Shown: positions 1 to 8,824, numbered from the stretch's first letter. The stretch: DNA of 36,694 nt from Phenylobacterium sp. (GCF_020253645.1 NZ_JADCBG010000021.1:1-36694); one strand, 5' to 3'. Notes: a model not told the origin generated them from the letters alone. Made by a program: numbers and translations.

Positions 1-14
1 CGCTCTTCCGATCT
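1..14. other. Residual Illumina adapter sequence at contig end
   Basis: The first 14 bases, CGCTCTTCCGATCT, are identical to the 3' end of the common Illumina sequencing adapter. They sit at the extreme end of the window, where untrimmed adapter is normally found. The P450 reading frame happens to run through them without a stop, so the first four to five codons of that frame are probably artificial. The match is seen directly; that it is contamination is inferred from position and identity. Confidence 0.85.
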
Positions 15-1248
15 CGCGGCCGAACACCGCGCCCTGGCCCAGGCGGTTGACCTTTCCACCTTCAGCCCGGCACAGCCTGACCTCTTCCGGAACGACGTGA
101 TGTGGCCCTATTTCGAGCGCCTCCGGAAGGAGAGCCCGGTCCACTTCACGCCGGACAGCGACTACGGCCCCTACTGGTCGGTGACCAAGTACAACGACAT
201 CATGGCGGTGGACACCAACCATCAGGTTTTCTCTTCCGAGGGCGGCATCACGATCTTCGAGCAGGTCGGCGGCGAGGGTCCACTGCCCATGTTCATCGCC
301 ATGGACCCGCCCAAGCACGATATCCAGCGCAAGACGGTGACCCCGGCGGTCTCCCCGACCAACCTCGCCCTGCTTGAGCCCCTGATCCGCGAGAGGGCCG
401 GAAAGATCCTCGACAGCCTGCCCATCGGCGAGACCTTCGACTGGGTCGACAAGGTCTCGATGGAACTGACCGCCATGACCCTCGCCACCCTCTTCGGCAT
501 GGACCAGTCGGACCGGCGCAAGCTCACCTACTGGTCCGACGTGGTGACGGCGGTGCCCGGGCACGGGCTGATCGACACAATCGAGCAGAAGATGCAGATC
601 TTCTTGGAGTACCACGCCTATTTCACCGAGCTGTGGAACCAGAGGGTCAACGCCGAGCCGACCGGCGACCTCATCTCCATGCTGGCCCATGGCGAGGCCA
701 CCCGGGACATGAGCCCGCGGGAGTACTTCGGCAACGTGGTCCTGCTGACCGTCGGCGGCAACGACACCACCCGGAACACCATCACCGGGTCGGTCTACGC
801 CCTGAACAAGAACCCCGACCAGTACGCCAAGTTGCGCGCCAACCCCGAACTGATCCCCTCCATGGTCTCCGAGACCATCCGCTGGCAGACTCCCCTGGCC
901 CACATGCGCCGGCGCGCCCTGGCCGACTACGAGCTGGGCGGCAAGCAGATCCGCAAGGGCGACAAGGTCGTCATGTGGTACGTCTCCGGCAACCGGGACG
1001 ACGAGGTCATCGAGAACCCCGACGCCTACATCATCGACCGTCCACGGCCCCGCCAGCACCTGTCCTTCGGCTTCGGCATCCACCGCTGCGTGGGCAACCG
1101 CCTGGCCGAGCTCCAGCTGCGGGTGATCTGGGAAGAAGTCCTGAAGCGCTTCCCCGAGATCGTCGTGGTCTCCGAGCCCAAGCGGGTCTTCTCGACCTTC
1201 GTCAAAGGCTACGAGTCCATGCAGGTGGTGATCCCTCGCAGGCTCTAG
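15..1248 (+). CDS. Cytochrome P450, CYP153-like (5'-truncated)
   Basis: A haem-thiolate monooxygenase whose closest remembered relatives are the CYP153 soluble alkane/fatty-acid omega-hydroxylases. These take electrons from a ferredoxin and ferredoxin reductase. Visible landmarks are the oxygen-binding I-helix GGNDTT (bases 754-771), the ExxR pair in ETIR (871-882) and the haem loop FGFGIHRCVG with the cysteine ligand at 1087-1089. The segments FIAMDPPKHD and MVSEIIRWQTPLA-like text are typical of CYP153. The frame is open to base 1 and reads sensible P450 N-terminal sequence from about base 16, so the true start lies off the contig; the first ATG (97) is internal. No ferredoxin or reductase gene is visible downstream. 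The gene ends with TAG and converges on the hydrolase gene across an inverted repeat. Family assignment is secure; the substrate is inferred. Confidence 0.93.
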
Positions 1249-1279
1249 GATCAGGCTGAAGGTCAACAGCCCCTCAGCA

Positions 1280-1385
1280 GACCCCCTCCGGCCCGCTGCG
1301 CGGTCCACCTCCCCCTGGTGGGGAGGAATGATACAGCAATTGCTCCCCCAAGGGGGAGCTGTCGGCGAAGCCGGCTGAGGGGGTC
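1280..1385. repeat. Nested imperfect inverted repeat between convergent genes
   Basis: The left arm (1280-1328) and the right arm (1340-1385) are imperfect reverse complements, both beginning from the outside with GACCCCCTC and ending near AGGAA/TTGCTC. Each arm also holds its own palindrome: CCTCCCCCTGGTGGGGAGG in the left arm and CTCCCCCAAGGGGGAG in the right. The element lies between the 3' ends of the P450 and hydrolase genes, so it could act as a bidirectional terminator. I recognise similar text as a dispersed intergenic repeat of Caulobacterales and related groups, but cannot count genomic copies here. Confidence 0.7.
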
Positions 1386-1417
1386 AAAGGCGCTTCAGTT
1401 CTCCCTCGGCGCGGCGT

Positions 1418-2155
1418 TCAGCCCAGTTTGCGACGGAAGAGACTGTTGAGACGCTCCCAATGACGCTCGGCCGCCGCCTTGTCGTAGACGGGGCGCTGCG
1501 GGAAGGCAAAACCATGCTTCGTACCCGGATAGGTCTCCACCTCGGCGTCCACCCGATCGGCCTTCAGCGCCTCCGAGAGTGCGTCGACCGTCTCGGGCGG
1601 CGCCCAGACATCTTCCTCGGCGCAGGCGAAATACAACTCGGCCCGGGCCAGGCGGGACGTACGGTGCGGGCTGTCCTCCGCCTCGGTGACCAGGTGGGTG
1701 CCGTAGACCGAGGCGGCGGCGAAGACGCGTTCGGGATGCCGGGCGGCGAGGCTGATCGCGTAGCGACCGCTCATGCAGTAGCCAACGGCGCCGACCCGGC
1801 TGACATCGGCGGCCGGATCGGCCCCGGCAAAGGCCAGGAGCCCCTCGGCGTCGGACATGACCAGGTCGATGTTCAGGCTGTCCATAAGCTGGAACATATG
1901 CTTGCGGGCCGGATGGTCGGGATCCGGCGGGATCGGGCCAAGTTCCATCACGCCCGCCCGGTAGTAGAGGTTGGGAAGGAGCACGTAGTAGCCGCCGGAG
2001 GCCAGCCGCCGCGCCATGTCGCGCAGTTCCTCGCGAATGGCCGGCGCATCCATGAAGAAGAGGATCACCGGGTGCGGGCCGCCGCGCTCCGGATGGACGA
2101 TGAAGGTGGTGGTCGCCCCGTCACGGGTAACGATGTCTGTCTGCCGCTCGATCAT
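1418..2155 (-). CDS. Dienelactone hydrolase family protein
   Basis: An alpha/beta hydrolase of the dienelactone hydrolase family, 245 residues, close to the usual length. The family hydrolyses lactones and esters, classically 4-carboxymethylenebutenolide in chloroaromatic breakdown. The triad is visible: nucleophilic Cys127 in GYCMSG, Asp182 in CAEEDVW and His214 in GTKHGF. The ATG has a GGAG six to seven bases upstream. It is the last gene of a minus-strand unit after the short-chain dehydrogenase and the unknown protein, only 20 bases after the latter. No signal peptide is visible, so it should be cytoplasmic. The family is clear; the substrate is not, because many members act on other esters. 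Confidence 0.9.
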   Translation of the reverse strand: MIERQTDIVTRDGATTTFIVHPERGGPHPVILFFMDAPAIREELRDMARRLASGGYYVLLPNLYYRAGVMELGPIPPDPDHPARKHMFQLMDSLNIDLVMSDAEGLLAFAGADPAADVSRVGAVGYCMSGRYAISLAARHPERVFAAASVYGTHLVTEAEDSPHRTSRLARAELYFACAEEDVWAPPETVDALSEALKADRVDAEVETYPGTKHGFAFPQRPVYDKAAAERHWERLNSLFRRKLG

Positions 2156-2175
2156 TCAGGGCTCCATGGCGGGTG

Positions 2176-2751
2176 TCAGAGAATCAGGAGGCAGGACCGC
2201 GCCAGGGAGACCCGCGTCAGTTCCCGGCGGCGGGCGAAGATCTTCATCGCCTCGGAGGTCGGATCCCGGCTGGCCTGCCATTCGCCCAGGTCCCTGTAGC
2301 GGGTCATCAGCAGCAACCGGCGGGCGCCCTGGCTGCGGTCGATCTCCGTCTCTTCGGCCAGGAAGAGGCCGAAGATGCGGGCCTCGAAGCGGGCCTCGAA
2401 GTCGGGCCAGGCCTCCACCGACAGGGAGACGAACGCGTTGACCGTGCCGGCGTCAATGTTGAACCAGTTATGGACGTAGACCCCGCCGGCCTGAGGTTGG
2501 GCCCCTTCCGCCGGACGGGCGGTTGGCGTCAGCCGGGTCCGGAGGGTGGAGACAGAGCCCTCGACCCGCGTGGCGGCCAAGGCGGCTTCGCCTTCTAGCA
2601 GGGGAAAGAGGGCGAGCACGACGTTCGAGGGAAAGCCCAGCGAAGGCGCAAACACCGCGAGAGGCGGTGTCGGGGTCGCCCGGAGCCGGGCGACCGTCTG
2701 CGTGACCGCATCACCTTCCCGCCCGACGCTGACCTCGAGATAGTCAAACAC
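2176..2751 (-). CDS. Uncharacterised protein, possible dimeric alpha/beta-barrel
   Basis: I do not recognise this 191-residue protein with certainty. I chose the GTG at 2751 because a strong GGAGG lies five bases upstream; a longer frame would run back into the dehydrogenase gene. The second half (VHNWFNID through a conserved-looking LLLMTRYRDLGEWQASRD) resembles the aromatic-rich strands of NIPSNAP or antibiotic-monooxygenase-like dimeric alpha/beta-barrel proteins. That is only a resemblance. It has no signal peptide or membrane segment. It lies between the short-chain dehydrogenase (86 bases upstream) and the dienelactone-type hydrolase (20 bases downstream), which suggests a shared catabolic role. 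Confidence 0.7.
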   Translation of the reverse strand: MFDYLEVSVGREGDAVTQTVARLRATPTPPLAVFAPSLGFPSNVVLALFPLLEGEAALAATRVEGSVSTLRTRLTPTARPAEGAQPQAGGVYVHNWFNIDAGTVNAFVSLSVEAWPDFEARFEARIFGLFLAEETEIDRSQGARRLLLMTRYRDLGEWQASRDPTSEAMKIFARRRELTRVSLARSCLLIL

Positions 2752-2837
2752 TCCGTCCTCCGGGCCTCGCCTGCGGAATCGTCGGTGAAAACCTGCGAGC
2801 AAGTCGCAGGAGACACAAGCGAAAAGCCCGGGAAACC

Positions 2838-3608
2838 TTAGAAGTTCGCTCGCTGGGAGATTCCGCCGTCGACCACCAGGTTTATTCCGGTCGTAAAGGC
2901 CGATCGCGGGCTGCAAAGGAAGACGGTCGCCGATGCAATTTCTTCCGGCGTCGCCATGCGTCCGGTGGGATTGCGCTTGAGCATCTGCTCGAAGAAGGCC
3001 GGCATCGCCGCCTTGACGTTGCCCCAGACGCCGCCCTCGAAGAAGACCGTACCCGGCGAGACCACATTGCAGCGCAGGCCCTTGGGTGCGCCCTCCCTCG
3101 CCACGCCCTTGGCGAAGTGGATCTGGGCCGCCTTCATCGCCCCGTAGGCGGATGGCGCAGCCGCCTCGGCGGCCGAGACGGACGAGATCAGCACCACGGC
3201 GGCGTCGCCGGTCTTCTGGGCCGAGGCCTCCAGGAAGGGGCGGGCGGCGTCCAGGGCGTTCACCGCGCCGAGGATGTCCACCTCGAACATGGCCTTCCAG
3301 TCCTCGGGCCGGGCGCCCTGCACCAGGGCGCTGGCGTTGGAGACCAGGATATCGACACCGCCAAGCGCTTCGGCCGAGGCCTTCACGAAGGCCTGGAGCG
3401 CGGCGCCGTCGGCGATGTCCACGGCTTGGCCAAAGGCCCTGACCCCCCGGGCCTGGAGGTCTGCGACCGCCGCGGCCACCTCATCCGGCTTGCGGGCGCA
3501 GATGGCCACGTTGACCCCCTCCTCGGCGAAAAGATCGGCGATCGCCCGGCCGATGCCGCGGGTCGCGCCCGTGACGATGGCGGTCTTGCCCTTGAGTCCC
3601 AGATCCAT
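2838..3608 (-). CDS. Short-chain dehydrogenase/reductase (SDR)
   Basis: A classical SDR of 256 residues, an NAD(P)-dependent oxidoreductase acting on an alcohol or ketone group. The cofactor motif TGATRGIG is at residues 13-20, a variant SNAS replaces the usual NNAG near residue 90, the catalytic serine lies in LISSVS (about 142-143), and Tyr155 and Lys159 form YGAMK. The C-terminal text TTGINLVVDGG is typical. I chose the ATG at 3608, preceded by GAGGGAGAG, over a start nine codons upstream. It is the first gene of the minus-strand unit and is divergent from glcD, 85 bases away, so the two may share a control region. Substrate unknown. Confidence 0.92.
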   Translation of the reverse strand: MDLGLKGKTAIVTGATRGIGRAIADLFAEEGVNVAICARKPDEVAAAVADLQARGVRAFGQAVDIADGAALQAFVKASAEALGGVDILVSNASALVQGARPEDWKAMFEVDILGAVNALDAARPFLEASAQKTGDAAVVLISSVSAAEAAAPSAYGAMKAAQIHFAKGVAREGAPKGLRCNVVSPGTVFFEGGVWGNVKAAMPAFFEQMLKRNPTGRMATPEEIASATVFLCSPRSAFTTGINLVVDGGISQRANF

Positions 3609-3693
3609 GTCGCTCTCCCTCAAAGGCGCGCGCATTCCTTGTGGCGCAGCCCGGTTCAGGCGCTATGTAAACCGGCCGCCCCGGAAAGCCGAG

Positions 3694-5193
3694 ATGCTCG
3701 ACCAGTTTGACCCGCGACTTGACGCCGATTTTCCCGCCGTGGACCCGGCCGTCCTGCGGGCCCGGTTGGAACCCCTTCTCCCGGCCGGAGGTTTCCTGAC
3801 CCGGTTGGAGGCGTTGCGTCCCTACGAGAGCGACGGCCTTCCCGCCTACCGGGCCCTGCCCGCCGCCGTAGCCCTGCCGGAGACCGTGGAGCAGGTGGCT
3901 GCCGTTCTCAGGGCCTGCCGGGACCTTGGCGTTCCGGTGGTCGCCCGGGGCGCGGGCACCGGCCTGTCCGGCGGCGCCCTGCCCTTCCCCGGCGGCGTCC
4001 TTCTGGTCCTGTCCAAGTTCTCCCGCATCCTCGGGATCGACCCGGTCGCCATGACCGCCCGGGTGCAGCCGGGGGTCCGCAACCTCGCGGTCTCGGAGGC
4101 GGCGGCGCCCCATGGCCTGTTCTACGCCCCGGACCCTTCATCCCAGCTGGCCTGCTCCATCGGCGGCAATGTCGCGGAGAATGCGGGCGGCGTGCACTGC
4201 CTCAAGTACGGCCTGACAGTGCACAATATCCTCTCCGCACAGGTGGTGACCCTGGATGGCGAGATTCTGACCCTGGGCGGTCCGGCGAGCGATGCCGCCG
4301 GCTACGACCTCATGGCCCTCTTCACGGGGTCGGAAGGACTCCTGGGGGTGGTCACCGAAGTGCTTTTGCGCCTCCAGCCCCTGCCCGAGACCACCCGATT
4401 GATCCTCGCCGCCTTTGACGATGTCGGGCGGGCCGCCGGGGCGGTGGCGGCCATCATGGCGGCGGGGGTGGTGCCGGCGGGCCTGGAGATGATGGACGGC
4501 CCGGCCCTGCGGGCGGCGGAGGACTTTGCGAAGGCCGGCTACCCCCGCGACGCCGCGGCCATCCTGCTCTGCGAGATCGACGGCCAGGCCGAGGATGTCG
4601 CCGAGGAAATCGAGCGGGTCTCAGGCCTCCTGCGGGACTCCGGCGCCACCGAGGTGCGCATCGCCCGGGACGAGGCCGAGCGCCGACGCTTCTGGGCGGG
4701 CCGCAAGGGCGCCTTCCCGGCCATGGGACGCCTCGCTCCCGACTACTACTGCATTGACGGCACCATTCCCCGGAAGGCCCTGCCCTTCGTCCTGGCCGAG
4801 ATGGGCCGGTTGGCGGAGGTCCATGGCCTTGGGGTGGCCAATGTCTTCCACGCGGGTGACGGCAACCTGCACCCCCTGATCCTCTACGACGCCAACCTGG
4901 AGGGCGACCTCGAAAAGGCCGAAGCCCTGGGCGGCGCCATCCTGGAGCTCTGCGTCTCTGTGGGCGGCTCCATCACCGGCGAGCACGGCGTTGGCCGGGA
5001 GAAGATCAACCAGATGTGCGTCCAGTTCAGCCCGGCCGAGGTCAACGCCTTTCACGCCCTGAAGGCCGCCTTTGACCCCGCCGGCCTGCTCAATCCCGGC
5101 AAGGCCATCCCCACCCTCGCCCGCTGCGCCGAGTACGGCGGCATGCACGTGCACAACGGAGCCCTTCCCTTTGCCCACCTCGAACGGTTCTGA
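3694..5193 (+). CDS. glcD: Glycolate oxidase subunit GlcD (FAD-linked)
   Basis: The FAD-binding catalytic subunit of glycolate oxidase, which oxidises glycolate (and often D-lactate) to glyoxylate, 499 residues. The PCMH-type FAD-binding domain shows RGAGTGLSGGA (residues 85-95) and GGNVAENAGG (158-167). The C-terminal domain has the signature FHAGDGNLHPL and GEHGVGREK. The frame is open far upstream, across the divergent dehydrogenase, but the ATG at 3694 has GGAAAG seven to eight bases ahead and gives a normal GlcD N-terminus, so the upstream part is rejected. It is the first gene of glcDEF; its 3' end overlaps glcE by 23 bases. No glcC regulator or malate synthase is visible nearby. Confidence 0.95.
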   Translation: MLDQFDPRLDADFPAVDPAVLRARLEPLLPAGGFLTRLEALRPYESDGLPAYRALPAAVALPETVEQVAAVLRACRDLGVPVVARGAGTGLSGGALPFPGGVLLVLSKFSRILGIDPVAMTARVQPGVRNLAVSEAAAPHGLFYAPDPSSQLACSIGGNVAENAGGVHCLKYGLTVHNILSAQVVTLDGEILTLGGPASDAAGYDLMALFTGSEGLLGVVTEVLLRLQPLPETTRLILAAFDDVGRAAGAVAAIMAAGVVPAGLEMMDGPALRAAEDFAKAGYPRDAAAILLCEIDGQAEDVAEEIERVSGLLRDSGATEVRIARDEAERRRFWAGRKGAFPAMGRLAPDYYCIDGTIPRKALPFVLAEMGRLAEVHGLGVANVFHAGDGNLHPLILYDANLEGDLEKAEALGGAILELCVSVGGSITGEHGVGREKINQMCVQFSPAEVNAFHALKAAFDPAGLLNPGKAIPTLARCAEYGGMHVHNGALPFAHLERF

Positions 5194-6235
5194 CGCCGAC
5201 CTGACGGCGGCCCTGGCCGAGGCGGTGCGGGGGGCGGCGGCGGACCGTCGTCCGCTGGAGATCCGCGGAGGCGGGACCCACGCCGGAATGGGACAACCCG
5301 TCTCTGCGACCCCTCTTGAAATGACGGGACACCGGGGAGTGGTCGACTACGATCCCGCCGAGCTGGTCCTGACAGCACGGGCGGGCACGCCTCTTTCGGA
5401 GATCGAGGCCCTTCTGGCGGAGAACGGCCAGATGCTGGCTTTCGAGCCGCCACGCCTAGGCCCGGGCGGGACCCTCGGCGGGGCGGTGGCGACGGGCCTG
5501 CCCGGCCCCCGGCGGCCCTTTACCGGCGCCTTGCGCGACTTCGTCCTGGGGGCCCGGATCCTGGACGGGCGCGGAGAGATCCTGCGGTTCGGCGGGACCG
5601 TTTTCAAGAATGTAGCCGGGTTCGACGCCTTCCGCCTGATGGCCGGGGCCCACGGCACCCTCGGCGTCCTGCTGGATATCTCCCTGAGGGTCGTCCCACG
5701 CCCCGCAGTGGAGGCGGCGAGAGTCCTGGAGACGCCCTCCGCGGAGGCCCTGGCGATGCTGGCGGACCTGATGCGCCGGCCCCTGCCCCTGTCGGGCGCC
5801 TTCCACGATGGTCGCCGGCTGCACCTGCGCCTGTCCGGCGGTCGCGCGGGCGTGGACGCCGCCGTCGCCCGGATCGGCGGCGAGGCGGCGGACCCGGCGG
5901 CTTGGGACGCCATCCGGGACCTGACCCATCCGGTTCTTGCGGGGCCAGGGGGGCTATGGCGGATCGCCCTGCCCCGGACTGGCCCGTCCGGAGACTTCGC
6001 CAGCCTGCCCTGGGACCAGGGCGGCGGCGTCCGATGGCTCGTGGCGGAGGCGCCTCCGCCCGAGGCCTGGGCGCAGGCGGCGGCCCTCGGCGGGCATATC
6101 GAGCGAATCCGGGGGGCGGCGGGCCCCGCCTTCCAGCCCCTGTCGCCGGGGCTTCTCGCCCTGCACCAAAGGGTCAAGGCGGCGCTGGATCCTGACGGCC
6201 TCCTGAACCCCGGCCGGATGTACGCGGAGATCTGA
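5171..6235 (+). CDS. glcE: Glycolate oxidase subunit GlcE
   Basis: The second FAD-binding subunit of glycolate oxidase, needed with GlcD and GlcF for activity. Starting at the TTG at 5171 gives 354 residues. That codon has a GGAG nine bases upstream (5158-5161), and no ATG lies near it in frame. Visible family text is EIRGGGTHAG (about residues 30-39), the FAD-binding RLGPGGTLGGAVATG region (95-109), FKNVAGFD (146-153), and the C-terminal LDPDGLLNPGRM shared with GlcD-type proteins. It overlaps glcD by 23 bases and abuts glcF directly (stop TGA then ATG), implying translational coupling. The exact start is uncertain by a few codons; the identity is not. Confidence 0.92.
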   Translation: MPTSNGSDADLTAALAEAVRGAAADRRPLEIRGGGTHAGMGQPVSATPLEMTGHRGVVDYDPAELVLTARAGTPLSEIEALLAENGQMLAFEPPRLGPGGTLGGAVATGLPGPRRPFTGALRDFVLGARILDGRGEILRFGGTVFKNVAGFDAFRLMAGAHGTLGVLLDISLRVVPRPAVEAARVLETPSAEALAMLADLMRRPLPLSGAFHDGRRLHLRLSGGRAGVDAAVARIGGEAADPAAWDAIRDLTHPVLAGPGGLWRIALPRTGPSGDFASLPWDQGGGVRWLVAEAPPPEAWAQAAALGGHIERIRGAAGPAFQPLSPGLLALHQRVKAALDPDGLLNPGRMYAEI

Positions 6236-7453
6236 ATGCGCACCCGCCTGCCCGACACCCTCGCCGGAGAGGCCCGCGAGATCGCCGAGACCGCCCTGCG
6301 GGCCTGCGTCCACTGCGGCATGTGCAACGCCACCTGCCCGACCTACCAGCTGACCGGCGAGGAGCTGATGGGGCCCCGGGGCCGCATCTACCTGATGAAG
6401 CAGGCGCTGGAGGGCGAGCCGGTCACGGAGCTGACCCGCGAGGCCCTGGACGCCTGCCTGGGCTGCCGCGCCTGCGAGACCACCTGCCCGTCCGGCGTCC
6501 AGTACCATCGCCTCTTCGAGGTCGGCCAGGCCGCCGTCCTGGAGGCCGCGCCCCGCCCCGCCACCGGACGACTGCAGCGGGCGGCGATCCGCGCCCTGGC
6601 CCTGTCGCCGGTCTTCGGCATGCTGTCCGGCCTGGGCCGCGCCCTGCGCCCGCTCCTGCCCGGAGCCCTGAAGGACAAGGTCCCGCCCCCTCCCGGGCCA
6701 GCCGCACGCCCCCCCGTCCGCCATCAGCGGCGGATGGTCCTGCTGACCGGTTGCGTCCAGTCGGGGGCCGCCCCCCACTTCAATGCCGTCGCCGCCCGGA
6801 TCCTCGACCAGTTCGGGATCACCCTGGTGGAGGCGCCCCAGGCGGGCTGCTGCGGCGCCGTCCCCGGCCACCTCGACGCCCGGGACCAGGCCCGGACGCT
6901 GGCGCGACGCAACCTGGACGCCTGGGCCCCCCACCTGGAGGACGGCGCCGAGGCGGTGCTCGTGACCTCATCGGGGTGCGGGACCTACCTCCATGACTAC
7001 CCGGATCTCCTGAGGGACGACCCGGCCTACCTCGACCGGGCCCGTCGGCTGGCGGCCCTGGTGCGCGACCCGGTGGAAGTCCTGGAGACCCTGCCCCTCG
7101 CAGCCGCCGCGCGTCCCGCCCAACCGCGGATCGCCGTCCACGAACCCTGCTCCCTCCAGCACGGCCTGAAGCTGGCGGGGCGTATTCCCGCCCTTCTCCG
7201 GCGGCTGGGCTATGATCCCCAGCCGGTGGCGGACAGCCACCTCTGCTGCGGCTCGGCGGGCGCCTGGTCCCTGCTGAATCCCGAGATGGCCGGGCGCCTG
7301 CGTGACGCCCGGCTGGAAGCCCTCCACGCCGGCGAACCCGCCGCAGTCTATACGGCCAACATCGGCTGCTGGATGCACCTGTCGGCCGGCGCCCCCGCTC
7401 CCCTGAAGCATTGGCTGGAGGCGGTGGAGGACGTCCTGCCCCGGGCGCGTTGA
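6236..7453 (+). CDS. glcF: Glycolate oxidase iron-sulfur subunit GlcF
   Basis: The iron-sulfur subunit that carries electrons from the GlcDE flavins toward the respiratory chain, 405 residues. Two [4Fe-4S] ferredoxin motifs are visible: cysteines 24, 27, 30 and 34 (CVHCGMCNATCP) and 74, 77, 80 and 84 (CLGCRACETTCP). Two CCG-type domains follow, with QAGCCGAVPGH, SSGCGTY, HEPCSLQHG and LCCGSAG. The ATG follows the glcE stop without a gap, so translation is probably coupled. A GC-rich hairpin (7489-7506, GGCGGC/GCCGCC) lies between this gene and the acyl-CoA dehydrogenase; it could end the operon or shield the next ribosome-binding site. Assignment is firm. Confidence 0.95.
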   Translation: MRTRLPDTLAGEAREIAETALRACVHCGMCNATCPTYQLTGEELMGPRGRIYLMKQALEGEPVTELTREALDACLGCRACETTCPSGVQYHRLFEVGQAAVLEAAPRPATGRLQRAAIRALALSPVFGMLSGLGRALRPLLPGALKDKVPPPPGPAARPPVRHQRRMVLLTGCVQSGAAPHFNAVAARILDQFGITLVEAPQAGCCGAVPGHLDARDQARTLARRNLDAWAPHLEDGAEAVLVTSSGCGTYLHDYPDLLRDDPAYLDRARRLAALVRDPVEVLETLPLAAAARPAQPRIAVHEPCSLQHGLKLAGRIPALLRRLGYDPQPVADSHLCCGSAGAWSLLNPEMAGRLRDARLEALHAGEPAAVYTANIGCWMHLSAGAPAPLKHWLEAVEDVLPRAR

Positions 7454-7525
7454 CAGCTCGCTGCGGCGGACGTCTCATGGTCCACCAAGGCGGCCCCGAA
7501 GCCGCCGCGACGGGAGGATCTCGCG

Positions 7526-8737
7526 ATGGCCGACTTCGGCGCCCAGGACAACGTGGCCTTCCGGGCCGAGGCCCGTGACTGGCTTGAGGCCAGCTTTCCG
7601 CCTTCCCTGAAAAACCGCCATGACATCGCCGCCTCCGAAGCGCCTGTGCCTGTTGAGGGTGACTACGCGATTTGGAAGACCCGTATGGGAGAGAAGGGCT
7701 GGGGCGTTCCCACCTGGCCGGCAACCTATGGCGGCGGCGGCCTCTCGGCGGCGGACGCGCGCATCCTGCGCGAGGAGATGTCCCGCATCGGGGCCTGGAA
7801 CCCCATCGGCGGCATGGGGGTCATGATGTTCGGGCCGACCCTCCTGGAATTCGGGACCGAGGACCAGAAGCAGAGGCACATCCCCCCGATCGTCCGTGGG
7901 GAACTGCGCTGGTGCCAGGGTTACTCGGAGCCCGGCGCCGGGTCGGACCTGGCCTCCCTGCAGACCCGGGCCGAAGACAGGGGCGACCACTTCCTGGTCA
8001 ACGGCCAGAAGATCTGGACCTCGGGCGCCCAGTACGCCGATTGGTGCTTCTGCCTGGTGCGCACCGACGTCAGCCGCAAACACGAGGGCATCTCCTTCGT
8101 CCTGATCGACATGCGCACTCCCGGAGTCGAGACCCGCCCGATCCTGCTGATCTCGGGCTCCTCGCCCTTCTGCGAGACCTTCTTCACCGACGTGAAGGTG
8201 CCCAAGGAAAACCTCGTCGGCCCGCTGAACGGCGGCTGGACGGTGGGCAAGCGCCTGCTCCAGCACGAGCGCAACGGACTATCGGGCGGCGGCGACGGAC
8301 GGCCCCGCTTCGACACCGGCCACCTCAGGGACGTGGCCCGCCGGTACTTTGGTCAGGAGGAAGACGGCCGGCTGTCGGATGCCGACTTCCGCACCCGCCT
8401 CGCCGTCCACGACATGGACGCCCGAGCCTACGCCCTGACCCTGCGCCGGGTCGCCCTGGAGGCGCGCAGCGCCAATGGCCCCTCGGCGGCGACCTCGATC
8501 ATGAAAAACGCCAACTCCCGCATCATGACCGACCACTGCGAGATGATGATCGAGGCAATGGGTCTGTCAGGCTCGGGCTGGTCGGGCGAGGACTTCACCG
8601 ACGAGGAGCGGGAGGCCGGGCGCATCTACCTGCGGATCAAGTCCAGCACCATCGCCGGGGGCTCCTCCGAGGTGCAGAACAACATCATCTCGAAGCGGAT
8701 CCTGGGCCTGCCTGACCCGAGCAGCCACACCTACTGA
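7526..8737 (+). CDS. Acyl-CoA dehydrogenase family protein
   Basis: A flavin-dependent acyl-CoA dehydrogenase of 403 residues, catalysing alpha,beta-dehydrogenation of an acyl-CoA with electrons passed to electron-transfer flavoprotein. Family signatures are QGYSEPGAGSD (residues 131-141), the FAD-contacting GQKIWTSGA and the C-terminal IAGGSSEVQNNI. Length is normal. The ATG has GGGAGGA eight to nine bases upstream. It follows glcF by 72 bases and could be partly cotranscribed, but the hairpin between them argues for separate expression. The N-terminal half resembles the FadE-type enzymes of Actinobacteria and Caulobacterales used on branched or steroid side chains; this is a resemblance, and the chain-length preference cannot be told. 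Confidence 0.93.
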   Translation: MADFGAQDNVAFRAEARDWLEASFPPSLKNRHDIAASEAPVPVEGDYAIWKTRMGEKGWGVPTWPATYGGGGLSAADARILREEMSRIGAWNPIGGMGVMMFGPTLLEFGTEDQKQRHIPPIVRGELRWCQGYSEPGAGSDLASLQTRAEDRGDHFLVNGQKIWTSGAQYADWCFCLVRTDVSRKHEGISFVLIDMRTPGVETRPILLISGSSPFCETFFTDVKVPKENLVGPLNGGWTVGKRLLQHERNGLSGGGDGRPRFDTGHLRDVARRYFGQEEDGRLSDADFRTRLAVHDMDARAYALTLRRVALEARSANGPSAATSIMKNANSRIMTDHCEMMIEAMGLSGSGWSGEDFTDEEREAGRIYLRIKSSTIAGGSSEVQNNIISKRILGLPDPSSHTY

Positions 8738-8749
8738 AGGCGTGAAGGT

Positions 8750-8824
8750 TGGTAGGCCGGCTGGGACTCGAACCCAGGACCATCCGATTAAAAGTCGGAT
8801 GCTCTACCACTGAGCTACCGGCCC
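8750..8824 (-). tRNA. tRNA-Lys (anticodon TTT)
   Basis: On the minus strand this folds as a complete cloverleaf. The acceptor stem GGGCCGG pairs with CCGGCCT (one G-U pair), the D-arm is TAGCTCAGTGGTAGAGC, the anticodon stem-loop TCCGA/CTTTTAA/TCGGA places TTT in the anticodon, and the T-arm is CTGGG-TTCGAGT-CCCAG. The CCA tail is encoded at 8750-8752. It lies between the acyl-CoA dehydrogenase and lipoprotein genes, on the opposite strand. Confidence 0.97.

Noticed and set aside
2752-2916. Longer N-terminus of the unknown protein at 2176-2751
   Set aside because: It would run into the 3' end of the dehydrogenase gene and is arginine-rich shadow sequence; GTG 2751 has a strong GGAGG.
3274-3693. 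Upstream extension of the glcD frame by 140 codons
   Set aside because: It overlaps the divergent dehydrogenase gene antisense and lacks a ribosome-binding site; ATG 3694 gives a normal GlcD N-terminus.
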